Made by a program: the position numbers and the translations under genes
Assembly: GCA_029891385.1 (NCBI GenBank)
Contig: CM057228.1
Location: 20,422,309 to 20,486,308, forward strand
Length of the DNA stretch: 64,000 bases
Direction of reading: 5' to 3'
Source: Erythroxylum novogranatense
Lineage: Eukaryota > Streptophyta > Magnoliopsida > Malpighiales > Erythroxylaceae
Part shown: one piece after another, positions 48,005 through 58,464 of the stretch
Position numbering within the stretch: position 1 is the first letter of the stretch
How the letters are laid out: every line of letters starts with the position of its first letter
Notes under the pieces: generated by a model
What the model saw: only the letters and a program-made list of their open reading frames with translations
Databases searched by the model: none
Told to the model about the DNA's origin: nothing

Positions 48005-48899
48005 GTGTTTTCAATAATAAAGTGGTATCAGAGTTAGCTGTACATCCATTGCATGCTTGGTTTGAATCCTAGCCCTAACCCTTCGACAATGGATTCAACT
48101 TGTAAGTAGCAGAAGCATGGTGGGTATATATATACAATTGAGACCGTTATTGCCAACATGTGTTTTTAGTAACAATTTTTCTTATTACGTCATAATGAAT
48201 AAATTGACATAAATATAACATAGATGTATTTTTTAAGATGTTATTAATTATTACCTTATATTAATCACTCGTCACAATTGTAATATAACTTTCTATTGCC
48301 GGGCATTATCACTGCAAGTAACGCAGTTTACCTCTGCTAATTTACAGTACAATACGAACAATGCATAGCTTTAAGATGTTGACTTGCAATCACGAGCCCC
48401 AGTCGCGTCACGTTGTCCAATGCTGAGCATGAATGGATCAGTCTCTAAATCTCTTTAGCAGACAAGCATTTGCAGAATTATCCGAGAGTTTTGACTTGTC
48501 TTTCCATATCATTCTCTAGATATGGACTATTATTCTAGGCCCAACTTTAAGACAAGTGTAATCCAGGCTTTCAGCCCGTTTGAAGCCTCCAATTTGTATT
48601 TAACCATATCAGAACTTTTAAATTAATTCAAAATTGAGTTATAAAACTTCACGAATATTCTATACAAAGGAGAATGTGATATAATATCCAATTGCTTTAT
48701 TCAAAGAATTATAATATAGTAAAATTATATAACAAAATTGTAAATTTTAATAAACATTTGAGATATTCAAAATATAAATTATTTTTATTATGCATAGATA
48801 ATGGGAAATCATGTCATTAAATATAAGATGACAATGTCTAGCTTATTCATCACAATAAACAAACTAGCAACAGCGATCACACATTTTCCTACATAATAT
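48005..48899. other. Intergenic sequence with a tRNA-Met primer-like site at 48023-48033
   Basis: TGGTATCAGAG on the plus strand follows ATGTGTTTTCAATAATAAAG and precedes GGTTTGAATCCTAGCCCTAAC and an ATGGATTCAAC. This is the usual LTR/primer site/leader/gag-start arrangement of a plant retroelement, here with no downstream ORF. It points opposite to the viral-like ORFs. A related stretch (CAACATGTGTTTTTAGTAACAA) recurs at 48150. The rest to 48899 is AT-rich and unremarkable. Confidence 0.45.
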
Positions 48900-51611
48900 T
48901 CAATCCAAATCAACTGCAGTTCTCCCCTTAGTCAGCGACACAATAACATTAACAAATTGAGTCCTCTCTTTCTCCATATGATCTGTGACGATGACCTTGT
49001 ACCTACTGAAAACCTCGTCAATAATTGCCTCACCAAAATGGTTCACAAGCGATGGCTCAGTCACAGCTCTCATACATTTTGCTACGTTGTATCCACCGTC
49101 TTTAAATGCATCTTTTAGGTTTAGCTCATCTGCATAAGCGTCCCAGTTCACTTCAGAGACCTCCAAGCGATCTATGTCGAAAGACCCTTCTTTTTCAACT
49201 TGGGTTTTCACTTCCATTGGCGATGGTGTGTACTCGGGAATGTTGAAGGAGTCAAGTTTCTCTTCCTCTATCAGTCCCTGTATAAAGCATGAACAGACTC
49301 ATCACTTGCAATTCCACCCTCAAAAAGTTTGAATCATTAGTACTGCCTTCCAAGATCACGTCCATAAGACTTATAGTACTGATTACATTAAAGACTGGTT
49401 CAATTGGTCTTGCTTATGTTATTGAAAATTAGTGGTTGAATGAAGGGCTTCCTTATCATCTAAGTAGAAAGTAATAATTAAACGTAAAGGATGGGTGTTG
49501 ATAGATACCTTAGACTTAGTCCCTTCCCAGTAATTAGTTTATAATTAACTAAAGTACGGTTGGTGTGGTACTGAACTGGTCAACCTTGAAGGTAATAAAA
49601 GGGCAACTAAGAGTGTCCAAACTCGGATCGGTCATCGAACCGGAAGTTTTACTAATCACCGGTTTGATCGGTTCAACCATCGGTCGAATCGGTGTGACGT
49701 CATAATTATGCAATAATTATATTTAATTATATATAATATTAATAATATTAAAAAATACAAAAATATAACAAAAAATAAAAAAATAATAAAAAATTTATTG
49801 AACCAGTGGTCGGACCGATCGAACCGGACCGACTCGACTGATCAATTGACCGATTTTGACCGATTCTCACTGGTTCAATTGAGAGCCGATTTTTAAGAGT
49901 GAATCGGACTGAATAGCTGACCGGTCACCGGTCGAACTGGTCGATCCTATCTGATTTTCAAAACATCGGTGTCCAACATCAAAGTGATAGAAATACAAAA
50001 GAAAGTCACCTATTGGTTAGCAATAACAACAAATTCTCCGTACTCTCTAAATTTGTCAAAAGCTAGTAACAATGATGTAAATAAAATTAGTGTGAACTGA
50101 TAACTAGAATTTCTTTAAACTCTACTCATATTTCTATGATTAATTAACTTTACACCATAACGATTTTAATTATTTCATTTCTCACTGGAAAGTATACATT
50201 AAAGATATGAAAGATTACATTATCACGTACGTGTTAGAGTTAAAATTATTTTCTAAATGATCGATTGCGTAGTTACAACATGTGTTGCTATCTTTGTTTT
50301 CAATCCAATTCCGAGTAAGTATACGAAACATGAAAAGTTACTAGCAAGTGTAAGTACCTCTAGGACCATTTCTTTGAGAGCCATCGCCAAAAGCTCATAT
50401 ATGCAGCAGCATTCTTTGCTACATGGATCTTCACTCCTTCTCCCCAGAATTGTCAACACCATGCGACCTCCTGCTCTCACTTCCTCTGAACGACACTTTA
50501 AAAAGAATGAAAAGTCTTTTTGAAATTGATCGTGGTAGGCCTTAATCACACTTGGCGGGCTAGCGCTAGCCATATAAATGTTCCATTTGTTTTCCTCCAG
50601 GCCTTCAGGAACCTGATGATGTACGAGATGAAAACTTTAATTTCAGACCAAATTACAAGAAAACCGAACAGGAAGCAGAGTTCAGTGCTACCTGGGACAG
50701 CCACATGAGACTGTACGAGGAGTAGACAAAATGCAGACTGTTGCTAGGGAAAAGCCTGCCGTAGAAAGAGCCAGGAACTCCAGTGAAGAAACACGGCCCA
50801 ATTCTTGGTCCTACTTGTTTATTCAGTTCTTCTTGGAAGCCTGACAAGGACTTGAAAATACTGTTGAAGTCATTTCCTGGAAGGTCATTCAAGAACACCT
50901 GATACTCTGGTCCTTGGTGGCCTAATCTCTGGCAGAGAGTTTGAACAACTTTGATAAGTTCGGATACAGCAAATAGAGCGTTTGGTCCTGAAGAACATCC
51001 TAAGTCTGCAATGGCTAGACTCGTAGGGAGGATGTTACAGTACAGATTGGTAATGGCCTCCTCAGAAATTGGCATTGTCATGGATATCACCTTTCTCTGT
51101 ACGTTGGAAAAGGAGCAAAACCCATCAGTTGTTGACAGATTTGAACTACAATATTTTGCTCTTGTTATAACGAACAAACCGCGATGAGAGACAACGTAAA
51201 GAAAATTGCGTTCAACTATTGGTCATGCATGACAAATAAGTTTGTAGGTTTTGGCTTTCTAGATAAGCTGAGTCCTTAGATTGATGTAGTATTCTTATAT
51301 CCTAAGTAAACCAAAATTTATTAACTGTATTTCCAACAGAAAACTTAATGAGTTTCACGAAAAAGCAGAGTTTATAAAACTTGCATTGATTTAAGAATGT
51401 TGTAACATCCTCGGCATCTAGAGCTGTTTCTTAATATTGGTGAAGAAGAAATGAGAGTTGATTAGAGCTGTTTCTTAATATTGGTGAAGAAGAAATGAGA
51501 GTTGATTTCAAGCATAGCCGTCACAGGAAATGCCTGACCTGTAATAGAGTTATTGGCATAACTTGCGTCTCCCATTCCGCCATTCATGTGAAGAACTTGA
51601 TCAACTGCCAT
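48900..51611 (-). CDS. SABATH-family carboxyl methyltransferase (salicylate/benzoate type), four exons, probable exon 1 frameshift
   Basis: Exons on the minus strand: 51611-51539, 51096-50692, 50612-50358 and 49277-48900, each with GT-AG borders, giving about 370 codons, the family's normal size. Exon 1 has [17 protein letters not shown]. Exon 2 has the SAM-binding [10 protein letters not shown], then [26 protein letters not shown] and [10 protein letters not shown]. Exon 3 has [16 protein letters not shown] and [16 protein letters not shown]. Exon 4 has FNIPEYTPS and ends VDLD. SABATH enzymes transfer a methyl group from SAM to carboxyl or ring nitrogen of small molecules; SLMW rather than SLHW favours salicylate/benzoate over jasmonate. 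Exon 1 is 73 nt where the family has 75, and the phases of the other junctions are 0, so the ORF is shifted unless another donor is used. Intron 3 carries a MITE-like insertion. Confidence 0.93.
49621..49968. mobile_element. MITE-like element rich in ACCGGT/CGGTTC words, 8-bp flanking repeat
   Basis: 348 bp within intron 3 of the methyltransferase. GTGTCCAA flanks both sides (49613-49620 and 49969-49976), an 8-bp duplication as for hAT transposons. Both ends hold inverted GATCGGTC/GAACCGG-like motifs around an AT-rich centre, so it folds strongly, but the terminal inverted repeats are imperfect. It has no coding capacity. Confidence 0.65.
51421..51508. repeat. 44-bp tandem duplication in intron 1
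   Basis: GAGCTGTTTCTTAATATTGG to GAGAGTTGATT occurs twice head to tail (51421-51464 and 51465-51508) with one difference. It lies 30 bp inside intron 1 from the exon 1 donor and may reflect a recent slippage event. Confidence 0.9.
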
Positions 51612-51691
51612 AATCTCTTTGTAGCTATCTCTGTGTTTCTCTCACTCTTCCTCTCTCTTTTGTGCTTGTGATGTGGTCAGGGAAATGCTCC

Positions 51692-51702
51692 TCTATATAT
51701 AG
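51692..51702 (-). promoter_or_regulatory. TATA box of the methyltransferase gene
   Basis: Minus-strand CTATATATAGA lies about 80-90 bp upstream of the ATG at 51611. That would give a short 5' leader of roughly 50 nt. No other promoter element can be assigned with confidence. Confidence 0.6.
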
Positions 51703-51909
51703 ACCAAGCCAGCTATTTTCACTAATTAAGATGAAAGCTTAATCATGTTAAGAAATTGCATAACAAGGGTGTGGGGTTTGATAACTTTGTCTACGTAATC
51801 ATACAACGTAGTAATTAATCTTACAGGCAGTAGACGACAATCTTGGGGTTGTTGGATTAAGGTTGTTGTGTACCACAATTGACGGTTCTTTTTTAATCAA
51901 CTTATAAGT

Positions 51910-52366
51910 TGTTAGAATTTACAATAGGCCTACGGGCTCACATAAGAAGGAAAGTTATACTACATATAAGTTTAAGTGAGGTTCCATCATAAAATTAATT
52001 GGTAGTAGGTGGAGTAGTTCACTAGACTTATATATTAGTCTTTTTTCCTCTCTTTCTTCAATATGGGACAAACTCTCACTTTATATTTCAACACATTCTC
52101 CTTACGTATGGGTCTAACACGTGACATAATATATCATTTTGAGGGGTTAACGACTAACATAAGAGCAACCTGCTCTGATACTATGTTAGAATTTACAATA
52201 AGTCTACGGCCCACACAAAAAGAAAAGTTAGACTACATATAAATCTAAGTGAGGTTTCATCCTAAAACTAATTGGTAATAGGTAGAGTAGCTTACTAGAC
52301 TTATATATTAGTCTTCTTTCCTCTCTTTCTCTAATATAAGACAAACTCCTACTTTATATTTTAACA
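51910..52366 (-). mobile_element. TRIM (miniature LTR retrotransposon), complete, with TSD
   Basis: Two direct repeats, 51910-52093 (184 bp) and 52184-52366 (183 bp), each reading TGTTAGAATTTACAATA... to TTTCAACA/TTTTAACA on the plus strand, flank 90 bp. On the minus strand, TAGTATCAGAGCA (52171-52183, one base from the tRNA-iMet complement) follows the 5' LTR, and a purine stretch AAGGAGAATG precedes the 3' LTR. TAAGT is duplicated at 51905-51909 and 52367-52371. It has no coding capacity and is mobilized in trans. Confidence 0.92.
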
Positions 52367-52371
52367 TAAGT

Positions 52372-53152
52372 TATGCTGAACTAAAGAATACGACTATAAA
52401 AGGATTCGCGAGGTTCCACATGTGGCTTTGCATTAAATTAAACCACAGATTCTTTGTGGAAGTCAATTAAAATACGTATTTTATGCATGGGTTTCGTGCG
52501 ATACAAATTCATGAATTTGTATTGAATTAAACCACGTTTTTTTTTTCGGAATGAGTTAAAACACATTTTTATGCAAATTTATGAATTTGCATTCAATTAA
52601 ACCACACTTTTTGGATGACACAAGAAATTGTACAATGAAAACCACACTTTTCAATAAGTCAGATGAGACGAAGAATTTTTTGTACTCTAATAAAACTTAT
52701 GGTCCTGGTCTAATAATACTTGAATTGGATGTGTCCTTGGTAAGGGGGGCCTCATGATGCCAGACTACAATTGCTGTCTTGTTCATGGAGTTGCTATAAA
52801 ACTTGTCCACTTGCGTTGCGTGTTCAGAAGCACTTCAATTGTGGTCTCGAGAGGGCAACTTTGAGTCTATCAAATCACGGTTCACTTTAGTATTATTATT
52901 ATTATTATTAAATTCTTTATTATGATTAAATCCATATATCTTAATTAAATTAATAAGAATAAGTAAAGAATCATAATAAAATTTAAAATAATATAACGGT
53001 GAACAATAATAAGAAATATAAACTTAGCATAACTTATAATAATTGTGACAATAATTTGTAAAATAACAAATTATAAGGAAATTAGAATTATTAACTTTTG
53101 TATTTATGAAATTTTATCTATGCAATTATTATTATTATTATTATTCTACTAC

Positions 53153-53249
<97 letters not shown>

Positions 53250-53381
53250 AAATATTATTATTAAATTTATTAGCATTATTTATAAAATTTATTATTATTA
53301 TTATTAAATTCCTATTAATATTAAATATTGTTATTATTAATACTGTTATTTTTATTTTCATTATTTTCATTATTATTACTA

Positions 53382-53412
<31 letters not shown>

Positions 53413-53477
53413 TATTATTATTACTGTTAAATATTATTATTAAATTTATTGTGCATTATTTATAAAATTTTTTTATT

Positions 53478-53518
<41 letters not shown>

Positions 53519-54509
53519 ATTCCTTATTAATATTAAATATTGTTATTATTATTACTATTATTATTATTATTATTATCATTATTATTATTATTAAAATGTT
53601 TATTATTATTCATAATATATTATTAATATAAATAAATAAAAGCAAACAAACTTAATGAAAATAAATTCATTAAATAATAAAAGAAAATTAAAATTAAAAT
53701 TAAAATGCTACTAATTTTACTTCAAGCACTATTATTTTACTTCATTAAATAATAAAAAGCAGTTAATATTTACTTGAGGCCGACCTCATGGCGAGCCTAG
53801 CCCTCGTGAGGTGGGCATTTCAATTTCTTGTTAAATATTGTTATTAATTAACAATATTTATAATCATTATTAATTAATTATATTGCCATTATTAGAATAA
53901 CTATTAAATATTATTATAATAATGGCATATTATTATTAAATTTATTGTAGAGTAATTATTAAATTTATTATAATCATTATGAAATTCCTTCTTAATACTT
54001 TTATTAATGTTGTTCTTATATTTATTATTATAATTATTGTTAGTATAAGTATTATTATTATGATTAGAATATTAGTTAGGATTATTAAATTTATTAATTA
54101 TTTTAGTTATTATTATTATTATTTTCCAAGTTGAGGATACACTTATTAGTAGTATTTTAATTTTAATTCCTTTTTATTATTTAAAGGATTTATTTTGATT
54201 AGGATAGTTTGCTTTTATTTATTTATATGAATAAAGTGAACTTCCTTTTGAAATTTATAAATGTTAATAATTTTATTTATGCGGTTATTATGATTAGATT
54301 TGTAGTTCAGTATATTACTTATGATTAATAAATGTATTATTTGAAATGAATTTGCTTATTATTATTCATAACTTTATTCAATTCGTTATTATTAAAAATT
54401 TTGTGTTTATTATGTTATTTATCTATGGAATAATAATTATAATGATATTTATTATAATGAATGTAATTATTATAATTATTATAATAATAATAATAATAAT
54501 AATAATATA

Positions 54510-54553
<44 letters not shown>

Positions 54554-54620
54554 GTATTTGTTCAGTATTATTATTAAGATTATTAAGAGATATTCCCTTC
54601 GGATATTTCATGAAATTTGA
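52372..54620. repeat. TTA/TTG-rich microsatellite region
   Basis: Mostly ATT/TTA repeats: 53126-53247 is a long TTA run passing directly into TTG, with further TTA blocks at 53370-53420, 53480-53515, 53540-53590 and 54480-54550. 52400-52640 has a loosely repeated ATGAATTTGYATTSAATTAAACCAC stretch. A short GC-rich patch at 53777-53815 (GGCGAGCCTAGCCCTCGTGAGG) resembles the CpG-rich LTR block of elements A and C. No gene is visible. Confidence 0.85.
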
Positions 54621-54664
54621 GTTATTAGTTGTATTATTATTGTTTAAGATATGTCGTTCTTTTT

Positions 54665-54817
54665 ATGAAATCCCTAATTCTTGCAACAACACTATCTTTC
54701 TCCGCCTTTCTCCGCCGTTTCTCCGACGAGGTCAGAGGCTCCTTCTTGGGCAAATCAGAGGTCAATGGTCGTGTCATCTCCGTTGTCGAAAACTTCAAAA
54801 AGGTTGATCCTTCCAAG
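54665..54817 (+). pseudogene. Mitochondrial acyl carrier protein, first-exon fragment
   Basis: 51 codons from ATG: a short presequence-like start (KSLILATTLSFSAFLRRFSDE), then VRGSFLGKSEVNGRVISVVE and NFKKVDPSKV, ending AAG|GTTTTT as a splice donor. This matches the N-terminal part of plant mitochondrial ACP 2-type proteins, which carry acyl groups for lipoate synthesis and complex I. The next exon, with the phosphopantetheine serine motif (GLDSLD), is not found in the following 3 kb. The fragment is therefore a truncated gene copy, or its remainder was displaced. The start lacks part of the usual presequence. Confidence 0.75.
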
Positions 54818-55332
54818 GTTTTTTCTTTTTCTTTTGCTTTTAATTTGCTGCGCAATTGCGTTAGGTAATAAGTACTAATAATATGAATACTAACATTGGA
54901 GAAGAAATAAGAAGGCGACGATTGAATTGAAAGCTGTGTGTATTGAATGCAATGAATTGCCTCTTACTAAGTTCTTGCTTCTTCAAATTGACGCATGTTC
55001 AAGGCTCCTAATTTATTGTAAAGTGAGAGGCTTTTTAAGTTTCTTTGCTCTTTAGAAGGCCAACTGGTTTATTGAGCTGTGTGCTTCATTTCTACTATCT
55101 GCTACATTTTTACATGCAATGTTTTGTGTGTGGTATGTGTGATGGGTTAAAGATGAAGTTGTTCTGAGCTTAGCGTGCTGTGCATTTGTTCATAACACTG
55201 CAAATTAAAACAATTATGGTGGCAGCTTGTGTATTATGCTTGCTTATATTTTAAACTACCTACAATTATGTTACAACAATTTGACTTAATTGCTTTTTTT
55301 TATGATTATTCCCATTGAATCGTCATTGTAGG

Positions 55333-55718
55333 GGATTGTTGAGCAAATGGATGCTGAGATTTAGCGATGTGTTGAATTGAGTTGTCTTCAGCAGGCTGAA
55401 GTGTTGAAATTAGCACAAGAAGTTAGCAATGACAGTGAAGGTGAAGAAAAAAAAGAAGCTGAAGAAAATGTCGATTGGGTTCAAATGCAAGTGAAAATTG
55501 GAGTTGATGATCCTAAGCATAATTCAACAATGTATTGATCAAGGAAATGAAGTTTCGGATCAGATGAAAGAAGCAAATGAAGAGAAGAGGACAGAAAGTG
55601 GGAAGTGCAAAAACAAGACTCTCGATTGCATACAGACTTTTAAAGTAACAGTTAAGAAGAAAAAGGAAATAGAACAAACAAGGCGATTTGATGCATTGAA
55701 GCGCAAGTTGGATGTTTA
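55333..55718 (+). pseudogene. Unrecognized Glu/Lys-rich coding remnant
   Basis: After an acceptor-like TTGTAG at 55331 a frame reads IVEQMDAE, stop, CVELSCLQQAEVLKLAQEVS, EGEEKKEAEENVDW. After another stop near 55535 it is followed by a Lys/Glu-rich frame to 55718 (TFKVTVKKKKEIEQTRRFDA). It looks like a helical nuclear protein but I recognize no family. It is not the missing ACP exon. The stretch 54818-55330 between them is intron-like. Confidence 0.35.
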
Positions 55719-55719
55719 A

Positions 55720-57230
55720 TGATGATGAACAAAAATTAAGCTTAAGGAATGTTGATAGGATTAATTGGTGAAGATATGGACAGATCAATATGTTGACAGA
55801 TCATCATACCTTGCATTTTTTTATGTTTGCTAGTTTTCAAAAAATGTTCCCCACTGCACGACGTTTCAGCTTTTTCAATTCTAGTTTTGGTAATGCTAAA
55901 GACAAAGTGAGTTATTTTGTGTTTAGCGAAATCAAGAAATGGATGTACTGGACTAGTTATACTCATCAGCTTAAGGCTTTATCTTTTAGTGTTATAATCA
56001 AATTGTATAAAAACTTGGAAGAGCTAATTATAAAGCTCCACTTTTCACTTTCGGATGTGTAATGAAAAAAAACCAGAAGACACTCAATACAACATCACCA
56101 TTCAATTTTCAATTTGCTTGTTATGTCTTTTCTTTGATTTCTAGTAGTAAGTAAGTAGATGAATAGAAAAGTGAAAAGAAGCATTAGTTGATGTTCTATT
56201 TTTTTTTAAATCCTGAAGCTAGTTTCGTATAAAACCACATCTCACCAATATACTCATTTTCATTTTTCAGCCATTTTGCTTAGTCTTGTTTTGTCAATTA
56301 ATTGACTTTCCAGAGGTAAATTAGTACACTGAGGAGTGAGTCGCTGAAGTAGTCTTTACACATTCAGAAGTTGCAAAAACCTAAAATTCACTGTTCCATT
56401 CGAATACAACAGTAGAGCTTCATTCATTTTTCATTATACACAAAACCATTCACCATACGTTCATTGATTTGTGAGAGATTTGTGCTACAACTTTGGAGGT
56501 GCATCACATATACAAATCACAAATCGAGAATACAGAAGTCGCTGCACTTTCCTTTGTGTTGGAAGCTTGCGTGAAGAGTGCACGTGAACAGTGCAGAAAG
56601 TGTTGGACAAAAGTTTCAACCGACATTCTTCGTCAATAGGTTGTTCAAAGAAGGAGCTATCTTCAATCATTCAAGGGGGTTTCTTTAAGACACTAGGCTG
56701 TAGGAAAAGAACGAAATATGAGTGCATTATTGTCATCATTGCAATATGTATGTTGTATAACAATATGATTCAATAATGCAAAGATACCCACTTTGATTCA
56801 ACCTTCAGTATATTCATGGTTAAGAAGTAGTTTTTGTTTTTGCGTCAGGTTTATTTCTTCAGTTGATGTAGTTTCAACTCTAAGCTTGTTGAACATCTTC
56901 TAATTCTTCATTGTTCAATCTTTCTTTGCATGTATCATCATTCGTGGCAATTGTCTAACTTTCATCTTTATTCCTACACTACTTCTTCAACACTGCAAAT
57001 TGACTCTTCCTTCAGCATTTGCAGCACGACTAAGAACAAGAGTCCAGAATAAGAAATGCAGTGCAGAATAGCAAAAATCTTAATCATTACTCCAGAAAGA
57101 TTGACGAGTGTAATGTGTCTGCAAATTTTATATCAATCAGCTGCTGTCCACACAAATTAAGCATAATGCAACTTGATGACAAATAACGTCAGAGTGGTAT
57201 ATGGTGCTTTTTACTTACATTATTATCATA
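55720..57230. other. No recognizable gene
   Basis: AT-rich sequence with short open frames on both strands (for example 55790-56062 plus, 56670-56485 minus). None shows a domain, clear start context or splice pattern. It may hold introns or UTR of the fragments on either side. Confidence 0.4.
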
Positions 57231-57239
57231 ATAATCTTG

Positions 57240-58464
57240 TACACACACAAAACTTTTTCGCACGAAGGCAACTGTGATAGTTGTCAATGGAAATATCAAC
57301 TCCTAAATTGTTTACTTCTTCCAAATTTGCATTACCAAATGTCTGTTGTGCTTGTAATACAATATGTATGTCAAATAATTCAAACAAAAAAAAACACGTT
57401 ATGCAATTAATTAACCTAAATCAGATTAAGACAAATACTTTGTTCGAATTACCATAAGTAAATTAGTCATGCGCATTGAAGGTGGGATAACAACACTAAC
57501 ATATTGTGCACTTCTTCCTATATCATTTACCTAACACCATAAATGATTCAAAGTTTAATAACACATTACAAACATGTAATATTTAAAACAATAAAAACAA
57601 TTAGTTCAACAAAGAATACCAGAGGAGTTGTTGCATAACGATGATGACTGTATAACATTGTTGACTTATCCATATGAACAACTATGGCCTACATTTCGTT
57701 ATTTTCCAAACCAAATTGTTGATAAACCAAAGCTTACATTGGTTCAAATTATTATACCAACAAGACAATTTTAGATATTGAACCTGAGATTGTTGTAGCT
57801 GATCTTCATGATCGGAAACCAAACTTGTGAAATCCTTACAAGTAGACGTTGTCTACTTTTGGTTTTCCTCGTAAGCAATCAAAGCCAATTTAGTTGAAAA
57901 TAAATAGCACAACACATGCAAACTTTATCAATTACCCAATAACCAACCTGATGTTGATGAAATATGGGAGTTTCCTTGCTGGAGATAATTTGAGTTGCTT
58001 GGGAATTATGTTCAGCTTCCTGAATAAAGTCGTTTAGGCGAATTTAACTTAAAATAATTAGTGCAAAAATTATATAGATTATTGCAAACCAACATCACCA
58101 ATTGTTTAACCTGAGTATTGGAAAGGGGGATATCAACATTTGTTGAAGTGTTGCAATTCTTCGCATTCTTCCTCTTCTTTGTACTTTTCTCTAGTCCACC
58201 CCTTTGTCACTTACTTGATGTCGGCTTTGACCTCATCTTCAGACCTCTTATGTTATTCATGTCGGCAACCTTACTTTCAGCTTCATTCGGCACATTCATT
58301 TCATAATTTGAGCGTGAGCGTTGGCTTAACTCATGATCTGGTGCACTTCGATTATCTTCATCAACTACTTCTTTACCTTCCAATTTCTCATCAACCATCT
58401 TCAACATGTTCAAAAGATTATCTTTCACAACTGTGTACATATCTCTCCTGTCTGCTACCCTTGT
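57240..58464 (-). pseudogene. C-terminal exons of a broken host gene, possibly FAR1-related
   Basis: Minus-strand exons with AG/GT borders and phase 0: 58464-58111 (YTVVKDNLLNMLKMVDEKLE, then IRGLKMRSKPTSSK, a TGA, GGLEKSTKKRKNAKNC, ...LSNTQ), 58019-57948 (...FHQHQ) and 57852-57784 (...LQQSQ). Possible further coding pieces lie at about 57533-57465 and 57360-57240. A helical part followed by a basic K-rich segment with Cys recalls the region after the MULE transposase domain in FAR1/FHY3-related proteins, but no SWIM motif is in view. Element C is inserted at 58465, removing upstream exons. The family call is weak. Confidence 0.4.

Noticed and set aside
48015..48080. tRNA gene or SINE (GGTTTGAATCC resembles a B box)
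   Set aside because: No cloverleaf or proper A box can be formed; TGGTATCAGAG is better explained as a retroelement primer site. A SINE is not excluded but lacks a tail and clear target duplication.
57470..57535. Additional exons of the 57-58 kb gene beyond the three described
   Set aside because: Acceptor and coding sequence look possible, but donors and frame continuity are unclear, so they are mentioned only as likely pieces.
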